Assembly (NCBI RefSeq): GCF_018449675.1
Contig: NZ_JAAVUZ010000003.1
Location: 310,001-374,000, forward strand
Source of the DNA: Glaciihabitans sp. dw_435
Lineage (GTDB): Bacteria; Actinomycetota; Actinomycetes; Actinomycetales; Microbacteriaceae
Length of the DNA: 64,000 nt
Direction: 5' to 3'
The notes below the pieces were generated by a model. It saw nothing but the letters and a program-made list of their open reading frames with translations, did no database searches and had not been told where the DNA came from. The position numbers and the translations under genes are program-made. The stretch's first letter is position 1. Each line of letters opens with the position of its first letter. Shown in pieces: positions 1 through 7,555 of this stretch.

Positions 1-461
1 ATGAGGGCCTTCATCAGGCCTTTCTGAAAGCGGTTTATCTGGCTGCACGGGCTGCGCAGCCCGGTGACCTCGACGATGGCGTCGGCCCCCAGGTGCAGGC
101 GTGTGCCGAGCGGCAGCGTGCGCAGCACGAGACCGCGCGTTGTCACGTTCTCGCCGAGACCGCCCGCCGTGACGTCGTGACCGAGGGCCGCGACCTCAGC
201 AAAGACTTCCTCGGGCAGCAGGTGCACCTGGGTGAGGTTGGCCCGCGTTGGATCCTTCTTCGCGATGTAGACGTGCTGGGCGGTGTGGCCCGCGTGCGCG
301 TCGCCCTCGATGCCCCATCCAGTGATGAGACGAATGGATGCCACGGGCGCCTTGCTGAAGTCGTGTGTCGCGCTACGACTGACCGAGGTGATGGTTCCCG
401 TGGCGCCGTCTGCCTCGATCGCGTCGTCCACAACCTGCTCTGCCGCGCCGGGGTTTTCCAT
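1..461 (-). CDS. MOSC domain protein, 3' end beyond the window
   Basis: Reading the minus strand from ATG at 461 gives an open frame of at least 153 codons that runs off the window without a stop. It contains GGLGENV (about residues 100-106) and EVTGLRSPC with Cys139, the hallmark of MOSC (molybdenum cofactor sulfurase C-terminal) domains, where the Cys is thought to bind sulfur or the cofactor. Stand-alone bacterial MOSC proteins act in molybdenum-hydroxylase maturation or reduce N-hydroxylated compounds; the substrate here is unknown. The gene is divergent from the NUDIX gene, with only 40 bp between starts. An AT-rich TAACAAT lies 7-8 nt upstream of the ATG, which would fit a leaderless transcript. 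The family call is fairly sure; the start is less so. Confidence 0.8.
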   Translation of the reverse strand, partial: MENPGAAEQVVDDAIEADGATGTITSVSRSATHDFSKAPVASIRLITGWGIEGDAHAGHTAQHVYIAKKDPTRANLTQVHLLPEEVFAEVAALGHDVTAGGLGENVTTRGLVLRTLPLGTRLHLGADAIVEVTGLRSPCSQINRFQKGLMKAL

Positions 462-489
462 GGGATGAATTGTTACACGCGCCCCGCCC

Positions 490-495
490 TAGGCT
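490..495 (+). promoter_or_regulatory. -10 box TAGGCT of a leaderless promoter
   Basis: TAGGCT (TANNNT) is followed by exactly six bases and then the ATG of the NUDIX gene at 502, with no Shine-Dalgarno sequence between. This spacing puts the transcription start on the start codon. The same TANNNT-N6-ATG arrangement recurs at more than a dozen genes in the window. Confidence 0.55.
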
Positions 496-501
496 GGTCG
501 G

Positions 502-1065
502 ATGTCGATGCCCGAGGTCTGTGTCTGTTACCTGATCAGGTCGGGCGACTCAGGCGACGAAGTTCTGCTCGGCCGCAAGAAGTTCGGGCTGGGCGAGGGC
601 AATCTCGTCGGTCCCGGCGGCAAGCTCGAGCCCGGTGAGACGCCGCTGCAGGCAATCGTGCGCGAGGTGGAGGAAGAGACGGGCGTCGTCGTAGCCCCGG
701 CCGACCTGCGCCTCGTGGGGGAGCTCACGTATCCTTTCCCGTTCAAGCCCGCGTGGACGCAGAAGTCCTGGGTGTTCCTCACGCGTGCCTGGACCGGTGA
801 GCCCGTCGAGTCGGACGAACTCGTGCCCGAGTGGTTTCCGGTGTCGGCGGTCCCCGTCGAGCGGATGTGGGATGACGCGCAGTACTGGCTTCACGACGCG
901 CTCGAGTCACGGTATGTGACGGCCACGTTCGAGTTCGGCGAAGACCTGGCGACGGTCGCGGCATCCGATCATCCGGCCTTCGTTATCGCCCTGCCAGAGA
1001 CACCCGCGCTGCTGGAGACTTCCGCCCTGCCGGACACACCCGCACTCCCGGGGGAATCGGCGTGA
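502..1065 (+). CDS. NUDIX hydrolase (8-oxo-dGTP diphosphatase-like)
   Basis: A 187-residue protein with a complete Nudix box, G40-x5-E46-x7-R54-E55-V-x-E58-E59-x-G61-V62. This motif binds the divalent metal and hydrolyses a nucleoside diphosphate linked to another moiety. Length and the MutT/MTH1-like fold suggest nucleotide-pool cleaning, but the substrate cannot be read from sequence. The last 25 residues are a degenerate repeat of the kind LPxTPAL that is not part of the Nudix fold. The start is fixed by TAGGCT-N6-ATG. The gene overlaps the next membrane-protein gene by 4 nt, indicating translational coupling. Confidence 0.88.
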   Translation: MSMPEVCVCYLIRSGDSGDEVLLGRKKFGLGEGNLVGPGGKLEPGETPLQAIVREVEEETGVVVAPADLRLVGELTYPFPFKPAWTQKSWVFLTRAWTGEPVESDELVPEWFPVSAVPVERMWDDAQYWLHDALESRYVTATFEFGEDLATVAASDHPAFVIALPETPALLETSALPDTPALPGESA

Positions 1066-1706
1066 CCGCCCTCGCCGTCACCGAACGCCGGCCACTTCCC
1101 GCCTGGCTGTTCTCGGTCGGTGTCGTCGGTTTCCTGTTCGGCGTCCTCGCCAAGGCGGCAGACAACTGGGGCGAGCGGTGGGCGAGCGACCTCGGCACCT
1201 ACCCCGCCCTGTGGATCCTGGTGATGGCGGTCGTCGGGCTCGTGGCATCCACCCTGACGGATGCCGCGCTGGGGGCGGTCGCGTTCTTCGTGCCCATGGT
1301 GGTCGCGTACTACGGCTGGTCGGTACTGGTGCTCGGGTATGACCCGACGCTGTATGTGTTCGCGTGGGGCCTGCTCGCCGTGACCCTGTGTCCCGCGCTC
1401 ACGGCTCTCGCCTGGCAGGCGATCCGTCGCCGCGGTGTGCTCGCCGGCCTCGTGCTCGGAACGATGGCGGGCGCGATCCTCGGGGAGGGTCCCATCTGGC
1501 AGTTCTGGCTGCTGATCAACGGGGGACTGCCCGCGGATTTCCCCATGCATCCGGTGCAGGCCATCGTCGACGTGCTGTTCGCGACGCTCATCATCTTCGT
1601 GATTCCCCGCACGCGGTCGGCACGACTGTGGGCGTTCGGGTTCGCCATCCTGGTGGCGGCTGCCGCGCCGGCGCTCATGACGGCCGTGGGCTTCGGGCTG
1701 GGCTGA
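1062..1706 (+). CDS. DUF6518-like integral membrane protein
   Basis: A 214-residue, strongly hydrophobic protein with about six membrane-spanning segments, a short cytoplasmic N-terminus and no signal peptide or catalytic motif. The pattern (early LFGVLAKAAD, central AWGLL, late LWAFGFAILVAAAAP) resembles the actinobacterial family of unknown function DUF6518. The GTG start overlaps the stop of the NUDIX gene, so the two are probably made from one mRNA. A link to nucleotide metabolism is not supported beyond this coupling. Confidence 0.6.
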   Translation: MTALAVTERRPLPAWLFSVGVVGFLFGVLAKAADNWGERWASDLGTYPALWILVMAVVGLVASTLTDAALGAVAFFVPMVVAYYGWSVLVLGYDPTLYVFAWGLLAVTLCPALTALAWQAIRRRGVLAGLVLGTMAGAILGEGPIWQFWLLINGGLPADFPMHPVQAIVDVLFATLIIFVIPRTRSARLWAFGFAILVAAAAPALMTAVGFGLG

Positions 1707-1731
1707 ATCTGCTGCGAGAGCCGGACCCGGC

Positions 1732-3054
1732 CTAGAACCAGATGCTCAGCCAGGGCGTGACGGGGGAGTGGAACGCCGCATCCACCGCGACGGCGGCACC
1801 GGGGGTCTCCTCGGTCATGCGTCCCGCGCGCACCAGCGTCACCGCGGAGACACCGCCGAGGTACAGCGAGCTGAGATCGTTGACCGAGAGGGATACGACC
1901 GCCGCGTCATCCGGAACGTCGCCCGACAGCGACTCCGACGTCGCCTCGCCGTCCGCACCGACGGTCACAACGAAGTCGCCCTCGGCAAAGCCGAGCGGGT
2001 CGGACACCCGGAGCACGAGCGTGCCGGGCGCAGCGTAGGCCCGCGCCGTGAGGGCGGCGGGTACGTCGAGGATGCGGGTCCACAGGTGATCCGTTTCCCG
2101 GGTCTTGGCGACGCCGCGGAAGTCGGAAACCTGCCAGCGGAACGCCTCGTCGGTCGAGCGGAGCGGCGCGCGGATCTCGCTGACGAGGTCGATCGCGAGC
2201 AGGAACTGCCAGAGGCCCGCGTACGCGTCGGGCGTGATCGCCGACAGGTACTTGAGGTCGAGGGAGTACCCGAACGGCACGGTCTCGGACTCAAGCATCG
2301 AGTAGATGGCGAAGCCCTGGGTCACGCCATCGGCGTCGTCATAGCGCACCGCGCGCAGCTTCTTGGCGACGGCCGGGTCGCCGAAGACGCCGAGCCAGCG
2401 GTCCCAGAGCAGGGGCCACGGCGCGATCTCACCGGGGGTGTCCAGCCGGGTCTGCTCCATGAGCGCGGGGCCGGTGCGACGGATCTCCTCGAGAGACACA
2501 AAATGCACGCGACCGGATGCCTCGGCGCCGGTCCAGCTCACCCGGCGCGAGTCGATCGAATAGTTCGCGGCCAGCGCGGCGGGGGAGAACCCGAAGCGGC
2601 CGTAGATGGTCGCTTCCGACACGGTGAGCGCGGCAATGGAGTGACCGAGGCTCACCGCGGTGCGCAGCTCGGACTCAAGCATCGCGCGCGCGATTCCCTT
2701 GCGGCGGTGGGTGGGGGAGACGGTCACGGCGGAGATCGCCCACGCGTTGACGGCGCGGCGTCCGGGAACGGTGATGTCCGTGGGGAACGAGCTGACCGAG
2801 GCCACCGGCATGTGAGGCTCCGCGGCCGTGGCATCCCACACTCCCGTCGACCGACGGTAGGTGAGTCCTTCGAACTGCGCGGCAATGGTGTCTTCCGGCT
2901 CGACGCCGTCGTGGAACCCACGTGCCTCGGCCTGTACCCAGTTCGCGAATTCCTCGCGGTTCGTCGAGTCGACGACACGGAATTCGAGTCCCTGCGTGGC
3001 GAGCAGTGCGGCGGACTGGGGGTCAATGGGAGCGTGCTGGTAGTCGTGGTTCAC
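1732..3054 (-). CDS. Eis-like GNAT N-acetyltransferase
   Basis: A 440-residue protein with the tripartite architecture of Eis: an N-terminal GNAT domain with the acetyl-CoA loop SPTHRRKGIARAML (about residues 112-125), a second GNAT-like domain, and a C-terminal sterol-carrier-like domain. Known Eis enzymes acetylate several amines of aminoglycosides and lysines, using a Tyr as general acid and the carboxylate of the C-terminal Phe as base. Here the matching Tyr lies in EATIYGRFGF and the chain ends in ...LSIWF, so both are conserved. The GTG start at 3054 is preceded by TACCCT-N6, a leaderless start. Divergent from the next GNAT gene. The physiological substrate is unknown. Confidence 0.85.
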   Translation of the reverse strand: MNHDYQHAPIDPQSAALLATQGLEFRVVDSTNREEFANWVQAEARGFHDGVEPEDTIAAQFEGLTYRRSTGVWDATAAEPHMPVASVSSFPTDITVPGRRAVNAWAISAVTVSPTHRRKGIARAMLESELRTAVSLGHSIAALTVSEATIYGRFGFSPAALAANYSIDSRRVSWTGAEASGRVHFVSLEEIRRTGPALMEQTRLDTPGEIAPWPLLWDRWLGVFGDPAVAKKLRAVRYDDADGVTQGFAIYSMLESETVPFGYSLDLKYLSAITPDAYAGLWQFLLAIDLVSEIRAPLRSTDEAFRWQVSDFRGVAKTRETDHLWTRILDVPAALTARAYAAPGTLVLRVSDPLGFAEGDFVVTVGADGEATSESLSGDVPDDAAVVSLSVNDLSSLYLGGVSAVTLVRAGRMTEETPGAAVAVDAAFHSPVTPWLSIWF

Positions 3055-3123
3055 CTATCGAGGGTACCGTCCGGCACCGACGCGCCGGGCAGCGGGTCTC
3101 GGAGGTGCCGTACCGTGGACGGC
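3055..3123. promoter_or_regulatory. Divergent leaderless promoters of the two acetyltransferase genes
   Basis: In the 69-bp gap, TACCCT (minus strand, 3066-3061) is six bases from the GTG at 3054. TACCGT (plus strand, 3111-3116) is seven bases from the ATG at 3124. Both genes would start transcription at or next to the start codon, and the promoters are close enough to share a regulator. Confidence 0.5.
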
Positions 3124-3582
3124 ATGACGACAGCGACCGACATCCGCCTCGCCGACGACAACGACCACGAGTGGTTGTACACGCTGCACGAACTCGCCCA
3201 CCGCGCGCTCGTCGAGGAGGCGTATGGACCCTGGGATGACGCGCAGCAAAGTGACTTCTTCGCGGCGCTGATCACGGACTACGACGCGTACGTGGTCGAA
3301 TCCGCGGGCCAGCCCATCGGATCGCTGTACCTCGGCACCCGCGACGAGGACACCTTCGTGGCGCTGGTCGAAATCACTCCAGGTCAGCAGGGGCAGGGGC
3401 TCGGAACATCCGTTCTGAACTGGGTCGCCGAGTATTCGCAGCGCGAAGGCCGCGGCACGGTCCTGCAGGTACACAAGCTCAACCCGGCAGCGAAACGTCT
3501 GTACGAGCGCCTGGGCTACGAGCCTGCCGGCGAGACCGAGACGCACTTCCTGCTGCGGCGCCCGGCCGGACTGCCCGCCTAG
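3124..3582 (+). CDS. GNAT family N-acetyltransferase
   Basis: A 152-residue single-domain GNAT enzyme. The acetyl-CoA pyrophosphate loop is GQQGQGLGTSVL (around residues 80-91), followed by the alpha-4/beta-5 stretch LNPAAKRLYERLGYEPAG typical of the family. It transfers acetyl groups from acetyl-CoA to an amine; the substrate is not predictable. The frame stays open far upstream, but ATG 3124 is chosen because TACCGT-N7 precedes it and the GNAT fold begins there (RLADDND). It converges with the SNF2 gene, 14 bp from its stop. Confidence 0.85.
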   Translation: MTTATDIRLADDNDHEWLYTLHELAHRALVEEAYGPWDDAQQSDFFAALITDYDAYVVESAGQPIGSLYLGTRDEDTFVALVEITPGQQGQGLGTSVLNWVAEYSQREGRGTVLQVHKLNPAAKRLYERLGYEPAGETETHFLLRRPAGLPA

Positions 3583-3596
3583 CTGTAACGGCTCGC

Positions 3597-6500
3597 TCAG
3601 CCCTCGAGCAGCCCGCGAATGTCCTCGGCGGTCAACGCACTGCTGAACACGGCATCGTCGTCCATCACCGCGTCAAAGAGCTTTGACTTCTGCTCCTTGA
3701 GCGTCATCACCTTCTCCTCGATCGTGCCGCGCGCGACCATGCGGTAGACCAACACGTTCTTGGTCTGCCCGATGCGGTGCGTGCGGTCGACCGCCTGCGC
3801 CTCGCTGGCCGGGTTCCACCACGGATCGAGCATAAACACGTAGTCGGCCTCGGTGAGGTTCAGACCGAAGCCACCCGCCTTCAGGGAGATCAGGAACACC
3901 GGGGCATCCCCCTGCTTGAAGCGTTTGATGACCTCGGGGCGGTGCAGCGTCGACCCGTCCAGGTACTCGTATTCGACGCCCTCCAGGTCGAGGCGGGTTG
4001 CCGCGATCTTCAGGAACGAGGTGAACTGGCTGAAGATGAGCGCCCGGTGCCCCTCGGCCACGACGTCTTCGAGCTGCTCGAACAGCGCATCGAGCTTGGA
4101 CGACGGGATGTCGGAGTACTTCTCGTCGACCAGCGACGCGTCGAGCGCGAGCATGCGCAACAGGGTGAGCGACCGGAAGACGATGAACCGGTTCTTGTCC
4201 ATGTCATCGATGAGCCCGAGCAGCTTCTGCCGCTCCTTCTGCAGGTACGCGTCGTAGAGCTTCTTGTGCCGCGGCGACAGGTCGATGCGCAGCACCTGCT
4301 CCTGCTTGTCGGGCAGCTCGGTGGCGACCAGGTCTTTCGTGCGGCGCATCATGAGGGGGCGGATGCGCCTGCGCAGACGTGACACCAACTGGGCGCTGTT
4401 CTTCTCGTCAACGTTGCGGGCGATGGGCCGTACGTACTCCTCGGTGAATTTGCGCAGCGAGGGGAACAGGCCCGGCGCCACGATCTTGAAGAGGGACCAC
4501 AGGTCGGTGAGGCTGTTTTCCATCGGAGTGCCGGTGATGGCGAGCTTGAACGGCGCCTCGAGCTCGACGGCGACCTCGTGGGCCTTCGACGCGGGGTTCT
4601 TGACGAACTGCGCCTCATCGAGGATCAGTCCCGACCACGACTCGGCCTGGTACACCGCGGCGTCGAGGCGGAACAGCGCATATGAGGTCACCACGATGTC
4701 GGCCCCCGCGATGTCGTGGTGCAGGGAGCCGGCGCTCTTTCCCTCGGTTGTGGTGATCCCTCGCACCACGAGCGACGGGGTGAACCGTTCGGCCTCGGCC
4801 AGCCAGTTGCCAACGACGGACGTGGGAGCCACCACCAGGAAGGGAGCCCGGGCCGGGGCATCCGGAACCTGCTGGGCCGCGTCGTGCTGTACTGCGGCGT
4901 CGTGCTGTACTGCGGTGTCTTGCTGTTGGACCGCGTGAGCAATCAGCGCCAGCGTCTGCAGCGTCTTTCCGAGGCCCATGTCGTCGGCGAGAACGCCGCC
5001 GAGCCCGTGCGCCCAGAGGAACGCGAGCCAGTCGAAGCCATCCTGCTGGTAGGGACGCAGAGTCGCGTTGAGACCGGCGGGCAGGGGAGTCGGATTGACG
5101 CGCTCGAGCTCGAGGAGTCCCTGCACGGCCGCGCGCCAGGACACCGCCTGTTCGGTCTCGTCGGCGAGATCCTCGAACTCTGCCCAGAGGCTCGCCTGGT
5201 AGCGACTGATGCGCAGCCCGGTCTCCCACTCGGAGAGCGCCGACGCCTCCTCGATGAGGTCCTTGAGCTGTTCGAACGCGGGGTGATCCAGCGACAGGTA
5301 GGAGTTGTCGACGAGCAGGAGCTTCTTTGCGCCCTTGGTCAGCGCCTTGAACAGCGGCGCGAACGGAACCTTGCGCCCCTCGATGCTCACGAGCACGCCG
5401 AGGTCGAACCAGTCGCGCTGGTCGGTCTCGACGGTCGTGAAGACGAGGGTGGGTGCTTCCGTGAGCTCCGTGTACTCGGGCTTCTCGCCGATGATGTCCA
5501 CCCGCACACTCGCGAGCTGCTGCACGACGGGAAGCACCTTGTCGGTGAATTCGGCGGCCCCGAGCCCCTGCAGCGTGGTCTGCGACTGCAGGGGACCGCT
5601 CTCGAGCACGCGCTCGACGCTCGCGATGACGGCCGCTTCGAGCGCCGGATCGCGGTCACCGTCCGCGTTGTCACCGATCCACAGGCGCTTTCGTTCGGCG
5701 GCGCCACCCTCGGAGTACTCCCACTCCCACACGAGCTTGACGCTCTGCTTCGGCGTGAACGTACAGGTCAGCACGAGCTGCGGCGGCACCACGTCGGGGA
5801 TCGACACCGAGTCATCCGAATTGGTCACCGTCACCGTGCGCCGCAGGCGCGGGAAGTACTCGCCCATGAACTCGTCGGCGTCCTCCGCGGGCACCGCGAC
5901 GGGGTCCTGGGCGAGCAGGCGCTTGTGCTCTTGGGTCAGTGGCCCGGCCGTGGGCGCAATCGTGAATTGCGCGAGCGGGGTCATGCGCCAGGCATAGATT
6001 CCGTGCTCGCCGATGGTGGACGCGGATGCCACGGGCCGCTCCTCGCCGTCGATGGCGAGCAACGTCGTCAGCAGCAGGCCACGCTCGTCATCGGACGTGA
6101 GGTCGATACTGACCCGTGCCTCGCCGGCGATTTCCACCGTGGACCCCTTCTTCGCCCCGACCAGCGGGATGTCGAGTGTGTGGGCGTCCTCGAGCAACCG
6201 CCACAGCAGCGGGCTGTGGAAGTCATCGAGATACAGCCAGTCGGCCTCCTGCACGCCGTGCGGCACGCGCGTCGCCTTGTGCAGCGCCGCAAACTGCGCG
6301 AACCAACGCTGCTGATCGGGCCTGAGGCTGAGGCGATTCGACTGGAAGGCCATCGAGTTCCACGTGATGTTGCCGCGCACCCAGTTGCCGGTGGCGCTCA
6401 GCAGCGCCGGGCGCACCCCGAGCCGGAGCTCACCATCGCTGCCGGTGGAACGTCCCGCGGGTTTCGCCGTCGGCCCCCGCCAGCGGTCCCTGCTGCGCGG

Positions 6501-7100
6501 CGTCTGCTCGCGGAGCTCGAAGAGCAGCGCCATCGGCGTGTGCGTGCCCGCCGTCGGGGGAGGGCTGCCGGGAAAACGACGCCCATCGGAAGCGGATGAC
6601 CCGGGCTGCGCAGTCAACCCGGAGAACGCGGTCTTCCAGCTGGGCTGCGCCGGCAGCTCGGGAACGGCGGGCTGGGACATCCCGCCCCGTGCCCCACCCG
6701 ACCGACTGCCCGTGGCGATGCCGTCCTTGGTGAGCCCACTTGCCTTGCCCACCCCGATGCCGCCGAAAAAGTCATTGCCACCGAGGCGGGCCATGTGGAG
6801 TGCGTTGCTCTCGAGCAGCGCGGCCGCAACGTGCTTGCAATTGGCACCGACCGGACAGGTGCAGAAGCTGCTGATGGGCTTGCGGTGTTCGCCCACGGCC
6901 GGCGCCAGCTTGACGCTGCAGTTGTAGGGCCACGCGGCTGATCCCTGCACGGAAGCGCTGAGCATGCCGGTGGAGTCGTCCCACGTGACGGCGGTCACGG
7001 CCCCGCTGCGGGAATACTCCCGCGCCCGTTGGTAGGTGCCCGGACCGACAAGGCTCACCATGTCGCCGAAGTCCACGAGGGGGTAAGCGTCAGCGGACAT
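3597..7100 (-). CDS. SWIM zinc-finger SNF2/Rad54-family helicase-like ATPase
   Basis: A 1,167-residue protein. An N-terminal SWIM zinc finger, C80-x-C82-x5-C88-x-H90, is followed by a long bacterial SNF2-associated region and then the SNF2 ATPase core. Motif I is DDMGLGKT (Lys about residue 712), motif II is LDEAQ (about 829), and the second RecA lobe carries SLKAGGFGLNLTEADYV and HRIGQTKNVLVYRM. Such proteins translocate on double-stranded DNA to remodel protein-DNA complexes; the bacterial members are linked to repair or transcription recycling. Between motifs I and Ia sits a low-complexity tract with AVQHDA duplicated, probably a surface loop. The gene stands alone, with convergent and divergent neighbours. 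Confidence 0.9.
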   Translation of the reverse strand: MSADAYPLVDFGDMVSLVGPGTYQRAREYSRSGAVTAVTWDDSTGMLSASVQGSAAWPYNCSVKLAPAVGEHRKPISSFCTCPVGANCKHVAAALLESNALHMARLGGNDFFGGIGVGKASGLTKDGIATGSRSGGARGGMSQPAVPELPAQPSWKTAFSGLTAQPGSSASDGRRFPGSPPPTAGTHTPMALLFELREQTPRSRDRWRGPTAKPAGRSTGSDGELRLGVRPALLSATGNWVRGNITWNSMAFQSNRLSLRPDQQRWFAQFAALHKATRVPHGVQEADWLYLDDFHSPLLWRLLEDAHTLDIPLVGAKKGSTVEIAGEARVSIDLTSDDERGLLLTTLLAIDGEERPVASASTIGEHGIYAWRMTPLAQFTIAPTAGPLTQEHKRLLAQDPVAVPAEDADEFMGEYFPRLRRTVTVTNSDDSVSIPDVVPPQLVLTCTFTPKQSVKLVWEWEYSEGGAAERKRLWIGDNADGDRDPALEAAVIASVERVLESGPLQSQTTLQGLGAAEFTDKVLPVVQQLASVRVDIIGEKPEYTELTEAPTLVFTTVETDQRDWFDLGVLVSIEGRKVPFAPLFKALTKGAKKLLLVDNSYLSLDHPAFEQLKDLIEEASALSEWETGLRISRYQASLWAEFEDLADETEQAVSWRAAVQGLLELERVNPTPLPAGLNATLRPYQQDGFDWLAFLWAHGLGGVLADDMGLGKTLQTLALIAHAVQQQDTAVQHDAAVQHDAAQQVPDAPARAPFLVVAPTSVVGNWLAEAERFTPSLVVRGITTTEGKSAGSLHHDIAGADIVVTSYALFRLDAAVYQAESWSGLILDEAQFVKNPASKAHEVAVELEAPFKLAITGTPMENSLTDLWSLFKIVAPGLFPSLRKFTEEYVRPIARNVDEKNSAQLVSRLRRRIRPLMMRRTKDLVATELPDKQEQVLRIDLSPRHKKLYDAYLQKERQKLLGLIDDMDKNRFIVFRSLTLLRMLALDASLVDEKYSDIPSSKLDALFEQLEDVVAEGHRALIFSQFTSFLKIAATRLDLEGVEYEYLDGSTLHRPEVIKRFKQGDAPVFLISLKAGGFGLNLTEADYVFMLDPWWNPASEAQAVDRTHRIGQTKNVLVYRMVARGTIEEKVMTLKEQKSKLFDAVMDDDAVFSSALTAEDIRGLLEG
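4881..4916 (-). repeat. Two-copy 18-bp tandem repeat inside the SNF2 gene
   Basis: The 18-bp unit GTCGTGCTGTACTGCGGC occurs at 4881-4898 and again at 4899-4916 with one change in the last base; a decayed partial third copy (GTCTTGCTG) follows. It encodes the AVQHDA duplication in the loop between helicase motifs I and Ia. Its in-frame length suggests replication slippage tolerated by a flexible loop. Confidence 0.8.
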
Positions 7101-7232
7101 TGGTCAATCGTCCCACGAGCGGATGACACGGGGGTGCCCCGTGTGCGGCCTCCGTCACCCTGCGCGTCCGGCGGCACCCCCTCGTCAGCTCTTGGTAACA
7201 CTTTGGCTAAAATCCTCACGATATTTCCTCAC

Positions 7233-7252
7233 TACCCCCTAGGGTGGGGGTA
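7233..7252. promoter_or_regulatory. Inverted repeat TACCCCC-N6-GGGGGTA upstream of the WXG/DUF1023 operon
   Basis: Seven-base arms (7233-7239 and 7246-7252) lie 21 bp before the ATG at 7274, downstream of a plausible -10 box TAAAAT at 7208-7213. The position, between the promoter and the start codon, suggests an operator or a leader hairpin controlling the operon. I cannot tell which. Confidence 0.35.
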
Positions 7253-7273
7253 CAGACCATCAAGGGGGCTCGA

Positions 7274-7555
7274 ATGGCTGATCTATCGATCTCGGGGGAG
7301 TACCTCGACTCACTGCGCTCCCAATTCACCGCTCTCGCGGCGTTCACCTCGACCGAGGACGATGCGGCTGTGGATCACAGCTCGTGCGGTTCCGACCTCG
7401 TCGCGACGGCCGGCAACCAGACGGCAACGCTGCAGCTGTCCCGCGCATCGATCGCCTCGCTCAACGCCATGGCGCTCAGCGAGCACGCGGGAACGACGAG
7501 CGTGGAAATTGCGGCGCTCGACGCCAGCCTCGCCAAGGCGGCGGGAGACAAGTGA
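7274..7555 (+). CDS. Small helical protein, possible partner of a type VII substrate
   Basis: A 93-residue acidic protein predicted to be largely alpha-helical, with no signal peptide or membrane segment. ATG 7274 is preferred over an upstream GTG because AAGGGGG lies at good spacing before it. The size and the position directly before a WXG-bearing gene are what is expected of an ESX/WXG100-like partner, but the protein has no WXG motif of its own, so the family is unproven. Its stop overlaps the GTG start of the next gene (GTGA), so the two are translationally coupled. First gene of a four-gene operon. Confidence 0.7.
   Translation: MADLSISGEYLDSLRSQFTALAAFTSTEDDAAVDHSSCGSDLVATAGNQTATLQLSRASIASLNAMALSEHAGTTSVEIAALDASLAKAAGDK

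Noticed and set aside
1768-3123. Upstream extension of the small GNAT gene to 604 codons
   Set aside because: The extension is antisense to the Eis-like gene and has no homology pattern; the GNAT fold and a leaderless promoter start at 3124.
4716-6599. 627-codon plus-strand frame opposite the SNF2 gene
   Set aside because: Antisense shadow; the SNF2 and SWIM motifs are on the minus strand.
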